From NCBI RefSeq assembly GCF_030540775.2, contig NZ_CP141266.1, positions 2,467,001-2,531,000 of the forward strand: a DNA stretch of 64,000 nucleotides, in the 5' to 3' direction. The DNA comes from Flavivirga abyssicola. Lineage in GTDB: Bacteria; Bacteroidota; Bacteroidia; Flavobacteriales; Flavobacteriaceae. Positions 18,901 through 28,900 of this stretch are shown here, in pieces. Numbering within the stretch: position 1 is the stretch's first letter; each line of letters starts with the position of its first letter. Under the pieces are notes generated by a model. The model saw only the letters and a program-made list of their open reading frames with translations, had not been told where the DNA came from and made no database searches. Both the position numbers and the translations under genes were made by a program.

Positions 18901-19409
18901 ATGATAGACAGATTCTTGGAACTACTCAAGAAAACTTTCGATGGAGTCTTACTAACGTTTTTAGCTATAAGAAATTTACACTTATGGCATATATATATTC
19001 CATTTGGGGAGGAAATGGATATTATTTAAGTGGCAATAATACACCGCAAGATGAATTTGGAGCAAATAGAACAGATATAAATCATCCCATTTATGACTAT
19101 TGGACACCAACAAATACTGGTGCACGTTATCCACGTCCAGATTATAAAGAACGAGCAGCATATAATGAAAGTAAAGAGTATTTTGACCGAAGTTTCATTA
19201 AGTTACAAAGAATGGCTCTAAGCTATGATTTTTCTGAAATTGTTAAACCTTTTGGGATTTACGGTATGAGCGTAACTTTTAGTGCTAATAATTTATTTAC
19301 GTATGCACCTCATTGGGAAGGTTTGGATCCAGAAACAAATCAAGGCTTAAGTGATACAGCAAGGCCTTCTATACGTGATTATTCATTATCTGTATTGTTT
19401 AACTTTTAA
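15960..19409 (+). CDS. SusC/RagA-family TonB-linked outer-membrane transporter with STN signalling domain (PUL A)
   Basis: At 1149 residues this is a full-length SusC with the signalling extension. A signal peptide ends near residue 45 (FANDSYSQ). The STN domain follows (about 48-118, KMTLNMTNVKLGEVLDAIEENS). Then come a carboxypeptidase-regulatory-like domain (about 155-235, IKGVVTDASGVPLPGVNI), the TonB-box-like LSEIVVVGYGSQ (near 235), the plug (about 245-365, with GVILIETKKGKG), and a long beta-barrel ending SIRDYSLSVLFNF. It imports oligosaccharides across the outer membrane with its SusD partner, whose gene starts 11 bp downstream. The STN domain should signal to the FecR encoded directly upstream. 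Confidence 0.96.
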   Translation: MKKNSERGDFQSRRIRNILRIMKISVFLFFITVTSVFANDSYSQNKKMTLNMTNVKLGEVLDAIEENSKFYFLINQELIDEDKIVSIHVKNTKISNILNALVNTKQIDYVIRDKQIVFTKREYKKVEGIINQGVSGNGSTINLETPLLNLKAYQTSTIKGVVTDASGVPLPGVNIIVKGTTVGSQTNFDGNYSLDVPLNSKTLVFSYLGFATQEILIENKTTVNVVMLEDATALSEIVVVGYGSQNKQEVTGAVAVADLETYNAVPVNNVLDMVKGTVPGLNISGINSAGEVPEFTIRGANTIAGSAAPLLVVDGVIFPGSLGDIRNSDIATFTTLKDASAAAIYGARSANGVILIETKKGKGKENGKPSFSLNVNTTTSNELEPLRMHNAEGYLQNVLDIRAANDLEADPAKIAQYLEEVERENYSATPNHTPTLTNPYDIGTQSASLRSFDFSVQNRTDKSNYFVSVGMTDQKGIILNDNFKQLSLRINHNSELTDWLDLGITSFYTFRDTSGSEPDIRRAARLSPYASVYDDSGIPVRYPQTTTSLPSPLWSIAREHSRLGHNLRASANLIFNIPWVKGLKFKSVLSHNKRWNEARTFFDNLSNEGIDDNGVGERIFDRSDYRLFDNILTYNRVFAEKHKIGLTLLYSQENTEFEGITATGRDYSNQGLGSYGLSDAAIQKTEGRGGESKALGTMARFNYTFSNKYSFTGTFRRDGYSAFAANKKWANFASAGANWNLGAEEFMKNVEPISHLNMSLSYGSVGNRSISPYQTLASIGTGKYIYGDNTSFVVTQAINRFANPNLSWEKTTGFNGGLGFGLFNERISGRFDWYSNSTTDLLFNVPLTKISGGPDDIVSNLGELENKGIEISLRSVNIKNENFEWTSSFNFSRNRNKVKTIFGKDGDGDGIEDDLLDALNGDGVFIGRDLGTIYDYKVLGLWQQEDVDNGTIQAGMRPGDYRTEDVADENGVFDGVITSDNDRQILGTTQENFRWSLTNVFSYKKFTLMAYIYSIWGGNGYYLSGNNTPQDEFGANRTDINHPIYDYWTPTNTGARYPRPDYKERAAYNESKEYFDRSFIKLQRMALSYDFSEIVKPFGIYGMSVTFSANNLFTYAPHWEGLDPETNQGLSDTARPSIRDYSLSVLFNF

Positions 19410-19420
19410 AATTTATTATT

Positions 19421-21145
19421 ATGGAAAATATTAAATATATTATACTAATATTCACCTTGGCAATATGTAGCGTATCATGTGATGAGGATCTTGATGAAGT
19501 ACCTAAAGATTTTTTAAGTCCCTCAAACTCATTTGTTTCTAAAGAAAACTTTTTGGCTGCTCTTGGTGATATTTATAGAGCAAATAGACTTGAAATTTAT
19601 ACACCAAATGATAGTAGAGAAAATCATTTGATGATGGGGTTTGATGTTGATTTAGCATGGGTAGAAAATAAGGCTCCTAATGTTTATCTAGAAGTTTTTA
19701 ATTGGAACACATTTACGCCAGATTCAAAATTTGCGTCTAGATGGTGGAAAACTTGTTATGGCCAAATTTTTAGAGCAAATACTATAATTGACAGAGCGGA
19801 AAGTAGTTCAATCAAATGGGAATCAGATGAAGAAAAAAATGCAATTGTTGGAGAGGCCAAATTTTTAAGAGCTTATTATTATCGTTTGTTAGCCAATATG
19901 TACGGCGGTGTACCTTTGGTATTGGAAGAAACCCAAGGTGCTAAGTTTGATTATACAAGGGAGACTCGTGAAGCCATATATTTGCAATGCAAAGAAGATC
20001 TTACGTTTGCTATACAATGGATGCCAACCGTAGGACCTGATCATCCTTCAGGTAGAGCGCCTAGAGCTGCAGCTTATCATATTTTATCAGAAGTAAACAT
20101 ACAGCTTAAAGATTATACTGGTGCTATTGCTGCAGCATCTTCAGTAATAAATGATCCTAATTATAAATTGATGACCGAAAGGTTTGGACCTTATAAGGAT
20201 TTTCAGTGGAATGGTTATGATGGTATAGGTCCATTTGAACCGTGGGGCGATGTGTATTTTGACCTCTTTAGAGATGGAAGTATGAATAGGGAAGAAGGTA
20301 ATATGGAGATGATATGGAATATTCAACTTGAATATGGTGTAGAAGCAGGAACAGCAGGTTCGAATGATAGTCAAGGAAGGTTCGGACTAGAAAGATGGTG
20401 GGGAGGCGCTGCCTATATAAATGTAAGGGATATAAATGGCGATAAAACTAGACTTAAGGATACTTTAGGGGGTAGACCTACAGGTAATGGTGGTGCTACG
20501 GACTATATGAATAATCAAGTATGGAATTTTAAAGGAGATTTTGATAGGGATATAAGAAATTCAAAATACAATGTGCAAAGAACGTATTATTGGAACAATC
20601 CAGCACAAGAATTTTTTGGTCAACCACTTTCGGCAGCAACCGTAGAGGATCCCGCTATATTATTAAGTGGTAACAGAACAACTCCTTCATATAAAAAAGC
20701 AGTAACTACAGTACACAAAGGTGTAGGTAATGTTGGTGGACAGAATACAGACTGGGGACGTATTTTTAAAGATTGGTATCTAATTCGTTTAGCCGAAACG
20801 TATTTGCTTAGAGCGGAGGCTTATCACCTTAATGGAGACAATACTAGCGCAGCTAATGATATTAATGAGGTTAGATCTAGAGCCAATGCGACTCCAGTTA
20901 CTGGAGGTGAAGTTGATCTAGATTTAATTTTGGATGAGCGCGCTCGTGAATTGTATATGGAAGAATATAGAGTGAGTACGTTAACAAGAATGGGTAAATT
21001 GGCAGAATACCTAAGAAAATATAACTCGGCTGTATTGGCCAATGGTTATGTGCTGGATGATAAATTGAATTTAATGCCAATCCCGAACAGTGAGATTGAG
21101 GCAAATTCAGATGCTGTGTTAGAACAAAATCCTGGGTATAATTAA
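19421..21145 (+). CDS. SusD/RagB-family surface glycan-binding lipoprotein (PUL A)
   Basis: The 574-residue protein has a lipoprotein signal ending ICSVSCDEDLDEVP. The acidic residues right after the lipid cysteine fit export to the cell surface. The SusD TPR-like helices are clear (WWKTCYGQIFRANTIIDRAE; GEAKFLRAYYYRLLANMYGGVPLV). The C-terminal RagB part contains RLAETYLLRAEAYHLNGD, DINEVRSRANA and LDERARELYMEEYR, and it ends with LEQNPGYN. It forms the lid of the SusC transporter encoded 11 bp upstream. A terminator-like hairpin follows at 21214-21252, so susCD may form the end of a transcript before GH3. Confidence 0.95.
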   Translation: MENIKYIILIFTLAICSVSCDEDLDEVPKDFLSPSNSFVSKENFLAALGDIYRANRLEIYTPNDSRENHLMMGFDVDLAWVENKAPNVYLEVFNWNTFTPDSKFASRWWKTCYGQIFRANTIIDRAESSSIKWESDEEKNAIVGEAKFLRAYYYRLLANMYGGVPLVLEETQGAKFDYTRETREAIYLQCKEDLTFAIQWMPTVGPDHPSGRAPRAAAYHILSEVNIQLKDYTGAIAAASSVINDPNYKLMTERFGPYKDFQWNGYDGIGPFEPWGDVYFDLFRDGSMNREEGNMEMIWNIQLEYGVEAGTAGSNDSQGRFGLERWWGGAAYINVRDINGDKTRLKDTLGGRPTGNGGATDYMNNQVWNFKGDFDRDIRNSKYNVQRTYYWNNPAQEFFGQPLSAATVEDPAILLSGNRTTPSYKKAVTTVHKGVGNVGGQNTDWGRIFKDWYLIRLAETYLLRAEAYHLNGDNTSAANDINEVRSRANATPVTGGEVDLDLILDERARELYMEEYRVSTLTRMGKLAEYLRKYNSAVLANGYVLDDKLNLMPIPNSEIEANSDAVLEQNPGYN

Positions 21146-21213
21146 ATATAATATTAATAAATTGTTTTAAACTAAAAAAAATTTAGTCATGAGTTAGTTT
21201 AGTTTGAGTTAGT

Positions 21214-21252
21214 TAAAAATGGGGCTTATTATTATTGTAAGTCCCATTTTTT
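21214..21252 (+). terminator. Rho-independent terminator after susD (PUL A)
   Basis: AAAATGGGGCTTA, a short AT-rich loop, then TAAGTCCCATTTTTT form a stem with one mismatch followed by a run of T. It lies about 70 bp after the SusD stop. Confidence 0.7.
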
Positions 21253-21459
21253 ATATGACGAGAAACTAAACCTTTTTTAGTATTATGACCAAAGTAAAAT
21301 TCTATAAGAGATGTATTCTTTATTGTATCAAAAATTGAATAATAAACAAGAATTTTATATTTAAGAATGAATTATACTGCTATAAGGAACAACCTGTCTA
21401 CATTGTTTTTTAGGAATTTTACCATATTTGTCCCATAACTTAAAAAGTGAAAGAATATA
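21253..21459. other. Intergenic leader before the first GH3 gene
   Basis: Together with the terminator just before it, this makes a 314-bp gene-free stretch. It is AT-rich, with no recognisable gene, tRNA or clear Bacteroidota promoter box. The GH3 gene probably has its own promoter here, since a terminator precedes it. Confidence 0.4.
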
Positions 21460-23730
21460 ATGAGAAGAAATAAAGAATTTTATAAGCCTATATCACTAAA
21501 AAAGATTTTTGTCTTGAAAAAATTTGCTATACTAATTATTAGTATTACAACTCTTTTTATAACAAAAGTTAATAGTCAAACTAAAAATGAAATATTTACT
21601 TCAAAGTATAATGAGAAAATAAATAAGCTTATTTCTCAAATGACTTTAGAAGAAAAGGTGCATCAATTAGCTACCCAATATCCGAATGCTAATATGAGGC
21701 TTGGAATTCCAAATTTGAGTGCCAATGAATGTTTGCATGGTATAAAAATGAATCATGCAACCGTTTTTCCGCAAGCTATAGCCATGGCTTCAACATGGGA
21801 TGAAAATTTAATTGAACGTATGGGACATATCGTGGCAGAAGAATCTCGGGCTTACGGGATTCATCAATGCTATACGCCTATGCTTGCTGTTGTTAGAGAT
21901 GTACGTTGGGGACGTACAGAAGAAAGCTACGGAGAAGACCCTTATTTAGTTGGTAAAATAGGAGCAGCTTATATAAAAGGATTACAAGGAATGGGTGCTC
22001 AGCGTTTCGATAAAAATCACATTATAGCCACTGCCAAGCACTATGTAGCCGATGGTGAACCCATGTCTGGAGATAATGGAGCAGCTATGGATATCTCAGA
22101 TTATAATCTGCATAATGTACACTTATACCCTTTTAAATTAGCGATCGAAGAAGCAAATGTTGGCGCTATTATGCCTGCACATCATCTTCTTAACGGTATT
22201 CCTTGTCATGCCAATACATATATTATGAATGATATACTTCGAGGAGAGTTTGGTTGGGACGGACTTGTCGTTTCCGATAATGGGGATATGCGTTCCTTGC
22301 ACAGTGTATTTAATTATGCTACGAGCTGGGAAGAAGCAGCAAAGAAAGGTTTACAAGCAGGAATTCATCAAGAATTAGCACTTTTTCAAGGATGGAGTGA
22401 AAAACGTATGTTTGGAGACCATTTAATTAATGCTGTGAATGAAGGTATTGTGTCTATGAGTATGGTAGATAATGCTGTTGCCCATGTGTTAAGAGCAAAA
22501 TTTCAAATGGGTTTATTCGACAGGGACGTTTCTGAAGATGATCGATTTGATGTGATAAAACATCCTGATAATGGCGAGCCGGATAAAGTGTCTCAACATG
22601 ATGCTGAAATGTTTAAAAAAGCCCTCTATGTAGGCATTCCAAAAGAAAATTGGCGCGAAACAGTATTTGATCAAGAGCATAATGATTTGGCTTTAGAAGT
22701 CGCTCATAAATCTATAGTGCTTTTAAAAAATGAAAATCGAATATTACCAATTCAGAAAAAGAAATATAAACATATTGCTGTAATTGGCCCTAATGCTAAT
22801 TCTATGCGATTAGGAGGATATTCTCCCGATATTCCAAAATATTATATTAGTATTTATGAAGGCATAAAAAATTATATAGGTAAATCTGGAAAAGTAAGTT
22901 TTGCAGAAGGTTGTGATTTTAACGATAATACAGATAAGATTGATGAAGCAGTGGCCTTGGCAAAAGAAGCTGATATAGTTATTTTGGCAATAGGGGGTTC
23001 TGAAGAGACCTGTCGTGAAAACCAAGATGTAGACAATTTACACCTTCCGGAAAATCAACAACTATTAGAAAAAGCTATTCAAGAAACCGGTAAGCCTTAT
23101 GTAGCAGTTTTACTAAATGGACGACCAATAGCTATTGAGTCTACAGCAAAGAATGCCCCAGCCATTTTAGAAGGTTGGTATTTAGGTCAAGAAACAGGTA
23201 ATGCTGTAGCTAATGTGCTTTTTGGTGAAGTAAATCCATCAGGGAAACTGCCAATAACCTTTCCCAGAAATGCAGGACAAACACCATTATTTTATAATAA
23301 ATTAGAAACGGGGCGTCCACGTAATATTTATAAATCAGATCCTACACCATTGTATGCTTTTGGATATGGGTTGAGCTATACTAACTTTGAAATAGGAACC
23401 CCTAAATTAGAAAAACAGACCATTTCTGCCGATGGTAAAACCACAGTTTCAGTGTCTGTAAAAAACACAGGTGATTATCCAGGGGAAGAGGTTGTACAAT
23501 TATATGTTCGCGATTTGACTTCAGAACGTGTAAGACCAGCAAAAGAATTGCGAAATTTTAAACGTGTTTACTTAAAACCTGGAGAAACAAAAACAGTGAC
23601 ACTCAAAATAGGAAAACAACAATTGGAATACTGGAATGACGGAGATTGGAAAGTTGAGCCTGGAGCATTTAAAATAATGGTAGGTGGAAATTCAGAATCG
23701 TTAAAATCAACTGATTTGATGGTTGAATAA
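21460..23730 (+). CDS. Glycoside hydrolase family 3 enzyme (PUL A)
   Basis: The 756-residue protein has an N-terminal export signal ending near residue 40 (KVNSQ), preceded by a long basic stretch. The GH3 TIM barrel (about 45-350) includes GRTEESYGEDPYL, TAKHYVADGEP and the nucleophile motif GLVVSDNGDM (Asp273). The alpha/beta sandwich (about 410-620) has IVLLKNENRILPI and GGSEETCRENQ, with the likely acid/base Glu near residue 516. A fibronectin type III-like domain closes the protein (about 665-745). An insertion at about 360-405 separates barrel and sandwich, and the usual SYN-x2-NG motif reads AHHLLNG. GH3 enzymes are exo-acting retaining glycosidases (beta-glucosidase, xylosidase and others); the sugar cannot be fixed. 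Confidence 0.93.
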   Translation: MRRNKEFYKPISLKKIFVLKKFAILIISITTLFITKVNSQTKNEIFTSKYNEKINKLISQMTLEEKVHQLATQYPNANMRLGIPNLSANECLHGIKMNHATVFPQAIAMASTWDENLIERMGHIVAEESRAYGIHQCYTPMLAVVRDVRWGRTEESYGEDPYLVGKIGAAYIKGLQGMGAQRFDKNHIIATAKHYVADGEPMSGDNGAAMDISDYNLHNVHLYPFKLAIEEANVGAIMPAHHLLNGIPCHANTYIMNDILRGEFGWDGLVVSDNGDMRSLHSVFNYATSWEEAAKKGLQAGIHQELALFQGWSEKRMFGDHLINAVNEGIVSMSMVDNAVAHVLRAKFQMGLFDRDVSEDDRFDVIKHPDNGEPDKVSQHDAEMFKKALYVGIPKENWRETVFDQEHNDLALEVAHKSIVLLKNENRILPIQKKKYKHIAVIGPNANSMRLGGYSPDIPKYYISIYEGIKNYIGKSGKVSFAEGCDFNDNTDKIDEAVALAKEADIVILAIGGSEETCRENQDVDNLHLPENQQLLEKAIQETGKPYVAVLLNGRPIAIESTAKNAPAILEGWYLGQETGNAVANVLFGEVNPSGKLPITFPRNAGQTPLFYNKLETGRPRNIYKSDPTPLYAFGYGLSYTNFEIGTPKLEKQTISADGKTTVSVSVKNTGDYPGEEVVQLYVRDLTSERVRPAKELRNFKRVYLKPGETKTVTLKIGKQQLEYWNDGDWKVEPGAFKIMVGGNSESLKSTDLMVE

Positions 23731-23850
23731 TTAAAGGCGAGTTATTACCTTTTTTATGTTGGTGGACAATTATAAAAAAGCGAAAGTATATATCGTTTTA
23801 TTATATGTAGCAATGAACCGATATTAATTTTTTTAAGAATTTTTATGAGA

Positions 23851-23871
23851 GAACAGTTTGTTATACTGTTC
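23851..23871. repeat. Short inverted repeat between GH3 and T9SS protein genes
   Basis: GAACAGT, a 7-nt spacer, then ACTGTTC are perfect 7-bp arms in the 253-bp gap. No T-run follows, so an operator or RNA hairpin is more likely than a terminator; function unknown. Confidence 0.35.
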
Positions 23872-23983
23872 AGAACATTTTGAGCGCTATTAAAGAGTGT
23901 AAGATTCACCAAATTTGTAACAACTAAATCTAATTTAAATATAGCTTAACTTTCACTGATTTTTTAATTAAATCTAAAGAATT

Positions 23984-24835
23984 ATGAAACAAGAATTACA
24001 ATTGACTAAAAAGCTATTTTTAACAGTAGTTATAGTAACCATGACAGCAATAATAAGTTATGGACAGGTATTGATGTTACAGGATTTTGAGGGCTTATCA
24101 GATAGTGACGATTTTAAGAGTCAAAAAGGTCATAATGATGTAAGGGGTGATATTATTGTTAATCCTGTTGCTAATGGTGTAAATAACAATGCTGCTACAA
24201 AGGTAGGAGAGTATACAAGTGATGCTGGATCTCAGTGGCATAATTTGCAGGTTTCTACTATGTCTGAGAGTACAACAAATAATGGCAAATATTTTTATTT
24301 TGATTTTTATATTGCCGATAGAACACAAGGAACGCTTACATTAAAACTATATGCTGATAATGGTAGTAGTGAAAGTTCAAACAACGTAATAGAAAGTCCT
24401 CATTTAGAGTATGATGTACCTGCCATGGGTACTTGGTATACTTTCGAAGTAGATATGACTAGCAAACCTGATGATCGCGTTATTAATACTATAGGTCTAA
24501 TTACAGATTATGCCCAGTGGGGAACTGGTGGCGTCTATTGGGGTACAGGTGCCCCTGCAAGTGTCTATTTAATTGATAATTTTAGACAATCTGCAACTGT
24601 TTTATCTACATCAAAGTATGAAATTATAAAATTAGGAACTCATCCAAACCCTACCGATGGGATTATTAATATTTCAAATTTGTCTGATGTAAATAAAATT
24701 GATATTTACGATCTAACAGGGAAATTTTTAAAAACATTTGGAGCTCAGTCTAGTATTGATATTTCAGACCTTCCAGTTGGCGTTTATATATTACAAGCTG
24801 ATAATGGTACAAGACAAAAAATTGTTAAAAAATAA
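23984..24835 (+). CDS. Secreted protein with T9SS type A sorting domain, possible carbohydrate-binding module
   Basis: The 283-residue product has a signal peptide (about residues 1-28, ending IISYGQ). A central region (about 30-205) looks like a beta-sandwich jelly roll: MLQDFEGLSDSDDF, YFYFDFYIADRTQGTLTLKLY, GTWYTFEVDM and VYLIDNFRQ. The C-terminal 70 residues are a type IX secretion sorting domain (LGTHPNPTDGIINISNLSD, KIDIYDLTGKFLKTF, DLPVGVYILQADNGTRQKIVKK). It should be secreted or anchored on the cell surface. No catalytic motif is visible, so a surface glycan-binding role for PUL A is the simplest reading. Its exact family is unrecognised. Confidence 0.8.
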   Translation: MKQELQLTKKLFLTVVIVTMTAIISYGQVLMLQDFEGLSDSDDFKSQKGHNDVRGDIIVNPVANGVNNNAATKVGEYTSDAGSQWHNLQVSTMSESTTNNGKYFYFDFYIADRTQGTLTLKLYADNGSSESSNNVIESPHLEYDVPAMGTWYTFEVDMTSKPDDRVINTIGLITDYAQWGTGGVYWGTGAPASVYLIDNFRQSATVLSTSKYEIIKLGTHPNPTDGIINISNLSDVNKIDIYDLTGKFLKTFGAQSSIDISDLPVGVYILQADNGTRQKIVKK

Positions 24836-24863
24836 AATCATAATTTTTTGCAAAATTATTTAT

Positions 24864-24905
24864 AAAAAAGGTTTGAAGCCATTATGGCTTTAAACCTTTT
24901 TTTGT
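24864..24905 (+). terminator. Rho-independent terminator at end of PUL A
   Basis: AAAAAGGTTT-g-AAGCC, the loop ATTAT, then GGCTT-t-AAACCTTTTTTT form a long near-perfect stem with a T-run, about 30 bp after the T9SS protein stop. It marks the end of PUL A. Confidence 0.85.
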
Positions 24906-25923
24906 GTATTGTCTCGTCCCAAAATAAGTTGATAATATCTAGCAAGTTAGCATAACAAATCGTCTACATGTCTCTTATGCTTATTACGGATCATGCTCAA
25001 AAGTTGTGTGCGAAATAAAGTAATATTTACTGTGAATACAATTTAAGATCAAAAGAGTCATTTAACGCCCCCTATTAATAACTCCATTCAATGATTTACT
25101 TTTCTTTGCCCGTCCAAAGAAAAGTAACAAAAGAAAAGACGCCCCTTCGATAGGAATTTCTTCTTTTGCTGCGCTCAAGAAGAACCAACCCCCAAAAAAT
25201 TTGCGTCGCTCCACAGCTCCATCCAATGCCTTGCTCCTGGTTTTCAATTTTTTGTGATCTATTCTTACGAAGGGTCTGGACTTACCCTATGGCATGTTCT
25301 TATCGATTATCTTTCTGTATTTAATCTTATGTGAAATTGAACAGATGCATGAAACATCTCGAATACTTCCCTCTTTAGATTGACCAGAATTTTTGCTTAA
25401 ACACAACAATTGATCTTGATCCCTTATTACAAAGAGAAAGCTCTAAATTAAAAAAATCAACGATAGTAATAGATATTGAATTTATAGTTAGGTAAACTTG
25501 GAAAGCTAATAGGGGGTCTGGGCCTATATTAGATATTATATTAACGGAAGTTGTGACGATAAGGCTCGTAGTTATGCTAAATAAAATGAACTTGCTCAAA
25601 AAGCTTTTCCAAAATCCAGTGTACCATTAAAATAGTCTATTTTAAAATGAACATTTCTATAGAGTAGGCATGAGGTTAACCAATCAAATAAAAAGCTTTA
25701 GATCATTAAAGTTGGATTTGTGTTATGGAACATAGGTTGTCAATTTTTTCAATCTACTCCTAATAGTATGTTGTTTTAAGATATGAACAATCTATGCACC
25801 AAACAGACGAGTTTATTATACCTGTGGTGAAGGGCATTTTGTAGTTTTGGATTTATTGTATTGATGATGAAAAAAAGAGACACTCAATATATCAATCTTA
25901 AATAAAAAGAATAAATAATAAAA
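24906..25923. other. About 1-kb gene-free spacer between PUL A and PUL B
   Basis: This contains dispersed repeat copy A (25094-25305) and otherwise AT-rich sequence. A TAGTTTTG at 25842-25849 fits the Bacteroidota -7 consensus, about 75 bp before the next gene, but lacks a clear -33 TTTG. Short open frames in 25060-25600 overlap the repeat or look random, and I assign no gene. Confidence 0.5.
25094..25305 (+). repeat. Dispersed repeat copy A (inverted relative to copy B at 49308-49540)
   Basis: Aligned by eye with the reverse complement of 49308-49540, this shares long blocks. Examples are CGTCCAAAGAAAAGTAACAA (near 25111), a block running from AGAAAAGACGCCCCTTCGAT through AGGAATTTCTTCTTTTGCT (near 25132-25170), GCTCAAGAAGAACCAA (near 25173) and ATTCTTACGAAGGGTC (near 25261). 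It also holds a perfect 11-bp inverted repeat, ACTTTTCTTTG with a 6-nt loop (25098-25125). Such elements recur in Flavobacteriia intergenic DNA. Confidence 0.8.
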
Positions 25924-28900
25924 ATGAGATTTTTAAGAAATTTTAAACTGTTAATAGTAATTAGTTTTATATCATTATTTTTTAGTAGCTATTCATCCAT
26001 TGATAATAGGTTTATAAATGATTTCATTGAAGAAAATATTATTTACATAGCACCAAATGGTAAAATAAATAATTTAGGAACAAAGGAATCCCCATTAAGT
26101 TTTCCAGCGGGGATTTTAAAAGCCAGTAAAATAATCAAAGCACATGGAGTTCCTAAAGGAGGATTAACTATTTATTTAAGAGGAGGCAAATATAGTATTG
26201 ATAATCAAATCAACCTAGGTTCTGAATTTGTGGGCACGAAAGAATCACCGATAATTATTCGTAACTATCCAGGAGAAAAGGTGTTTTTTGATGGAGGCAA
26301 AAAAATTGAACCAGTAGGATTTAAAAAGGTTGCTTCCAAAAAAGAGCAGGAAAAGTTAGCTAAGTCGGCAAAAAAGAAAGTACTGGTTAAAACAATTACA
26401 GATTCAGAATTAATTAAAAAACTAACATCGAAAGTTGTTTTAAATCTCAATATAGATAATGAAATATATCTTCCCTCTTGTTATCCAAACGGTGGATATG
26501 CAGAATTAAAATATGAACCCAAAGAAGCGGAGGTTTCACCACCGGCAATTCCTCGTGATGCCTCAGGTAGGGCAGGTATGCCACCTTATGTGGAATCAGG
26601 AAAACCGAGAGCATGGAAAGGAACTATTACAGAGCCTAGAGGCGCACAAGTTGGTATTGGTAAACGGGAGAGTGAGATGGCAGGTTCATGGAATCAATGG
26701 GAAAAGGAGATAAATTCCAATAACACTCGTAATCTGTTGACGGGTTTCATTTCTGCCGATTGGTTGTTGGAATCGCATCCTATTTTTGCTGCAAATGGAA
26801 AAAAGGAGACCATTCATTTATCGCAAGTTGTTGCATACGGATGGTATGGAGATAAACATAAACAGAAAGATTTTAAAGTTTATGGACTATTATGCGAATT
26901 GGATGAACCAGGCGAATGGCATTTTGATACAAAAACTAATCGATTTTATATCTATCCTCCAAAACCAATGGAAGTTATTAAACAGATGGGTTTCCCTTAT
27001 TCCGAAGGTTTTATGGCGCTTAACAAAACGGAATATGTTTCCATTATAGGTTTGAATGTTAAGAATGTAGGCGCAGGAATTGTATTTAATGTAAATGGAG
27101 GAAAAAACAATACAATAGCTGGTTGTAAAATTAATAATTGTACAGCTCAAGGGATTCGTATTAATGGAGGAATGTATAATGGGGTTAGTGGATGTGATTT
27201 ATTCGATCTGAATTCGCATGTAAATATTTCCGGAGGAACTAGAAATTCAAAAGAAATCACTCCTGCTTATAATTATGCTGAAAATTGTCATATCTATCAA
27301 GTAAAATACAATCATGAAAAAGTAGGTATTGGACTTAATGGAGTTGGAAATATTTTCACAAACAATTTGGCGCATAATTCAATCGGTCAAGCTATGATGA
27401 TTCGTGGGAATGAACATATAATAGAACGAAACGAATTTTTTAATATTGGTTACGATGAAGGTGATGGCGGTGCTATGTACGCGGGGGCAGACCTTGTTGG
27501 ATATGGAACAGCATATCGCCATAATTTTTTTCATCATTTAATTAATGTTCCTGGAAAGGTAACTAGGGCAGGTATTCATCTAGATGATCTTCAGGCAGGT
27601 TCAATTTTAACAGGAAATATTTTTTACAAGTCGGCAGAGAAAGGGATATTTATGAACGGAGGTAGTGGTCATGTAATTCGCGACAATGTTTTTCTTGAAG
27701 GCGCTTTAGGAGTTTATAATGTAGCAAATAGCTCTAAAAGAAAGTTCGATCTTCAAGAGGATATCAATGCAAACTCTAATCATAATAATAAAGGTCTAAA
27801 AGAAGATTATCTAGGAAATGCAGAAAAAATTACGGGAAAAAATGGGTGGAATAATGAACCTTGGATTAGTAAATATCCACGTCTTGCACTAGTGATGAAT
27901 GATAAAGGTGAAAATGGGTACATGTGGCCAATTAGATGTATCGTTAGTGGCAATATGTATTATGGAAATAGTCGTGGAGACAAGGCAGTATGGTCGCGAT
28001 TTTCGCCAGAATCACAGAACAAATCAATCATTAATAATGAGAAAGTTATCAGTCCAGATTATTTTATGGATTATAGCAAACTCGATTTACAATTCAAAAA
28101 ACAAAGAAGAGATCTTCCAGAAATTCCTTTTAATAAAATAGGACTATATCTTGATGATTATCGTAGCTCAATGCCAGATAAAAATCATTATCGTATGGCA
28201 ATAAAAGAGTTTTTTAAGGGTGTTAAAAGTATGCCGGGAACCACTAAACAAATTAATACAGGAAAAGTTGTTGAAAATGGTCCCATTATTACTAGAACTA
28301 ATACCTCTGAAGTAATTAAGGAAGGAAGTCAATGTTGGAAACCATTGTTTAATGATGAATATGAGATGCATATTGCTAAAAAGAATGGTTACAAAAATGA
28401 TGTTCAGTTAAACGATATTTTTGAATTTAAAGGCGATAGCATTTCTGTTTTATATAAGTGGACTGATAAAGTTGCTCCATTTGCTGTCATAGCCACTAAA
28501 AAATCCTATTCAAATTATGATTTAAAACTTGAATACAAGTGGGGTAAACGTAAATTTTACCCTCGACATGAAATGGTGCGTGATGCAGGTATCCTATTCC
28601 ATGTTTATGATTATAAGCCAAAAACCTTTCCACGATCTTTAGAATGTCAGATTCAAGAGAATGATACTGGAGATCTTTGGATTTTGGGTAGTCATGCAAT
28701 TCCTATCGGACCAGATGGGAAAGATATTCCTATGGAGGTGTCTGATAAATACTCAAAGAATTCAAAACGATATCTGATGAGTGAAAAAGAAGGATGGAAT
28801 CAGGTTCGTATTGAAGTTCGTGGTAATTCTGCGAAATATTTTGTAAACGGACAATTGGTTAATCGTTTTAAATTAAGTACAAAAAAAGATAGTAAAACAC

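Noticed and set aside
25062-25247. 61-codon minus-strand frame
   Set aside because: It sits in and around dispersed repeat copy A and has a low-complexity product.
25375-25599. 74-codon minus-strand frame in the PUL A/PUL B spacer
   Set aside because: The composition is hydrophobic and AT-driven, with no start context or homology that I recognise; a degraded gene cannot be excluded.
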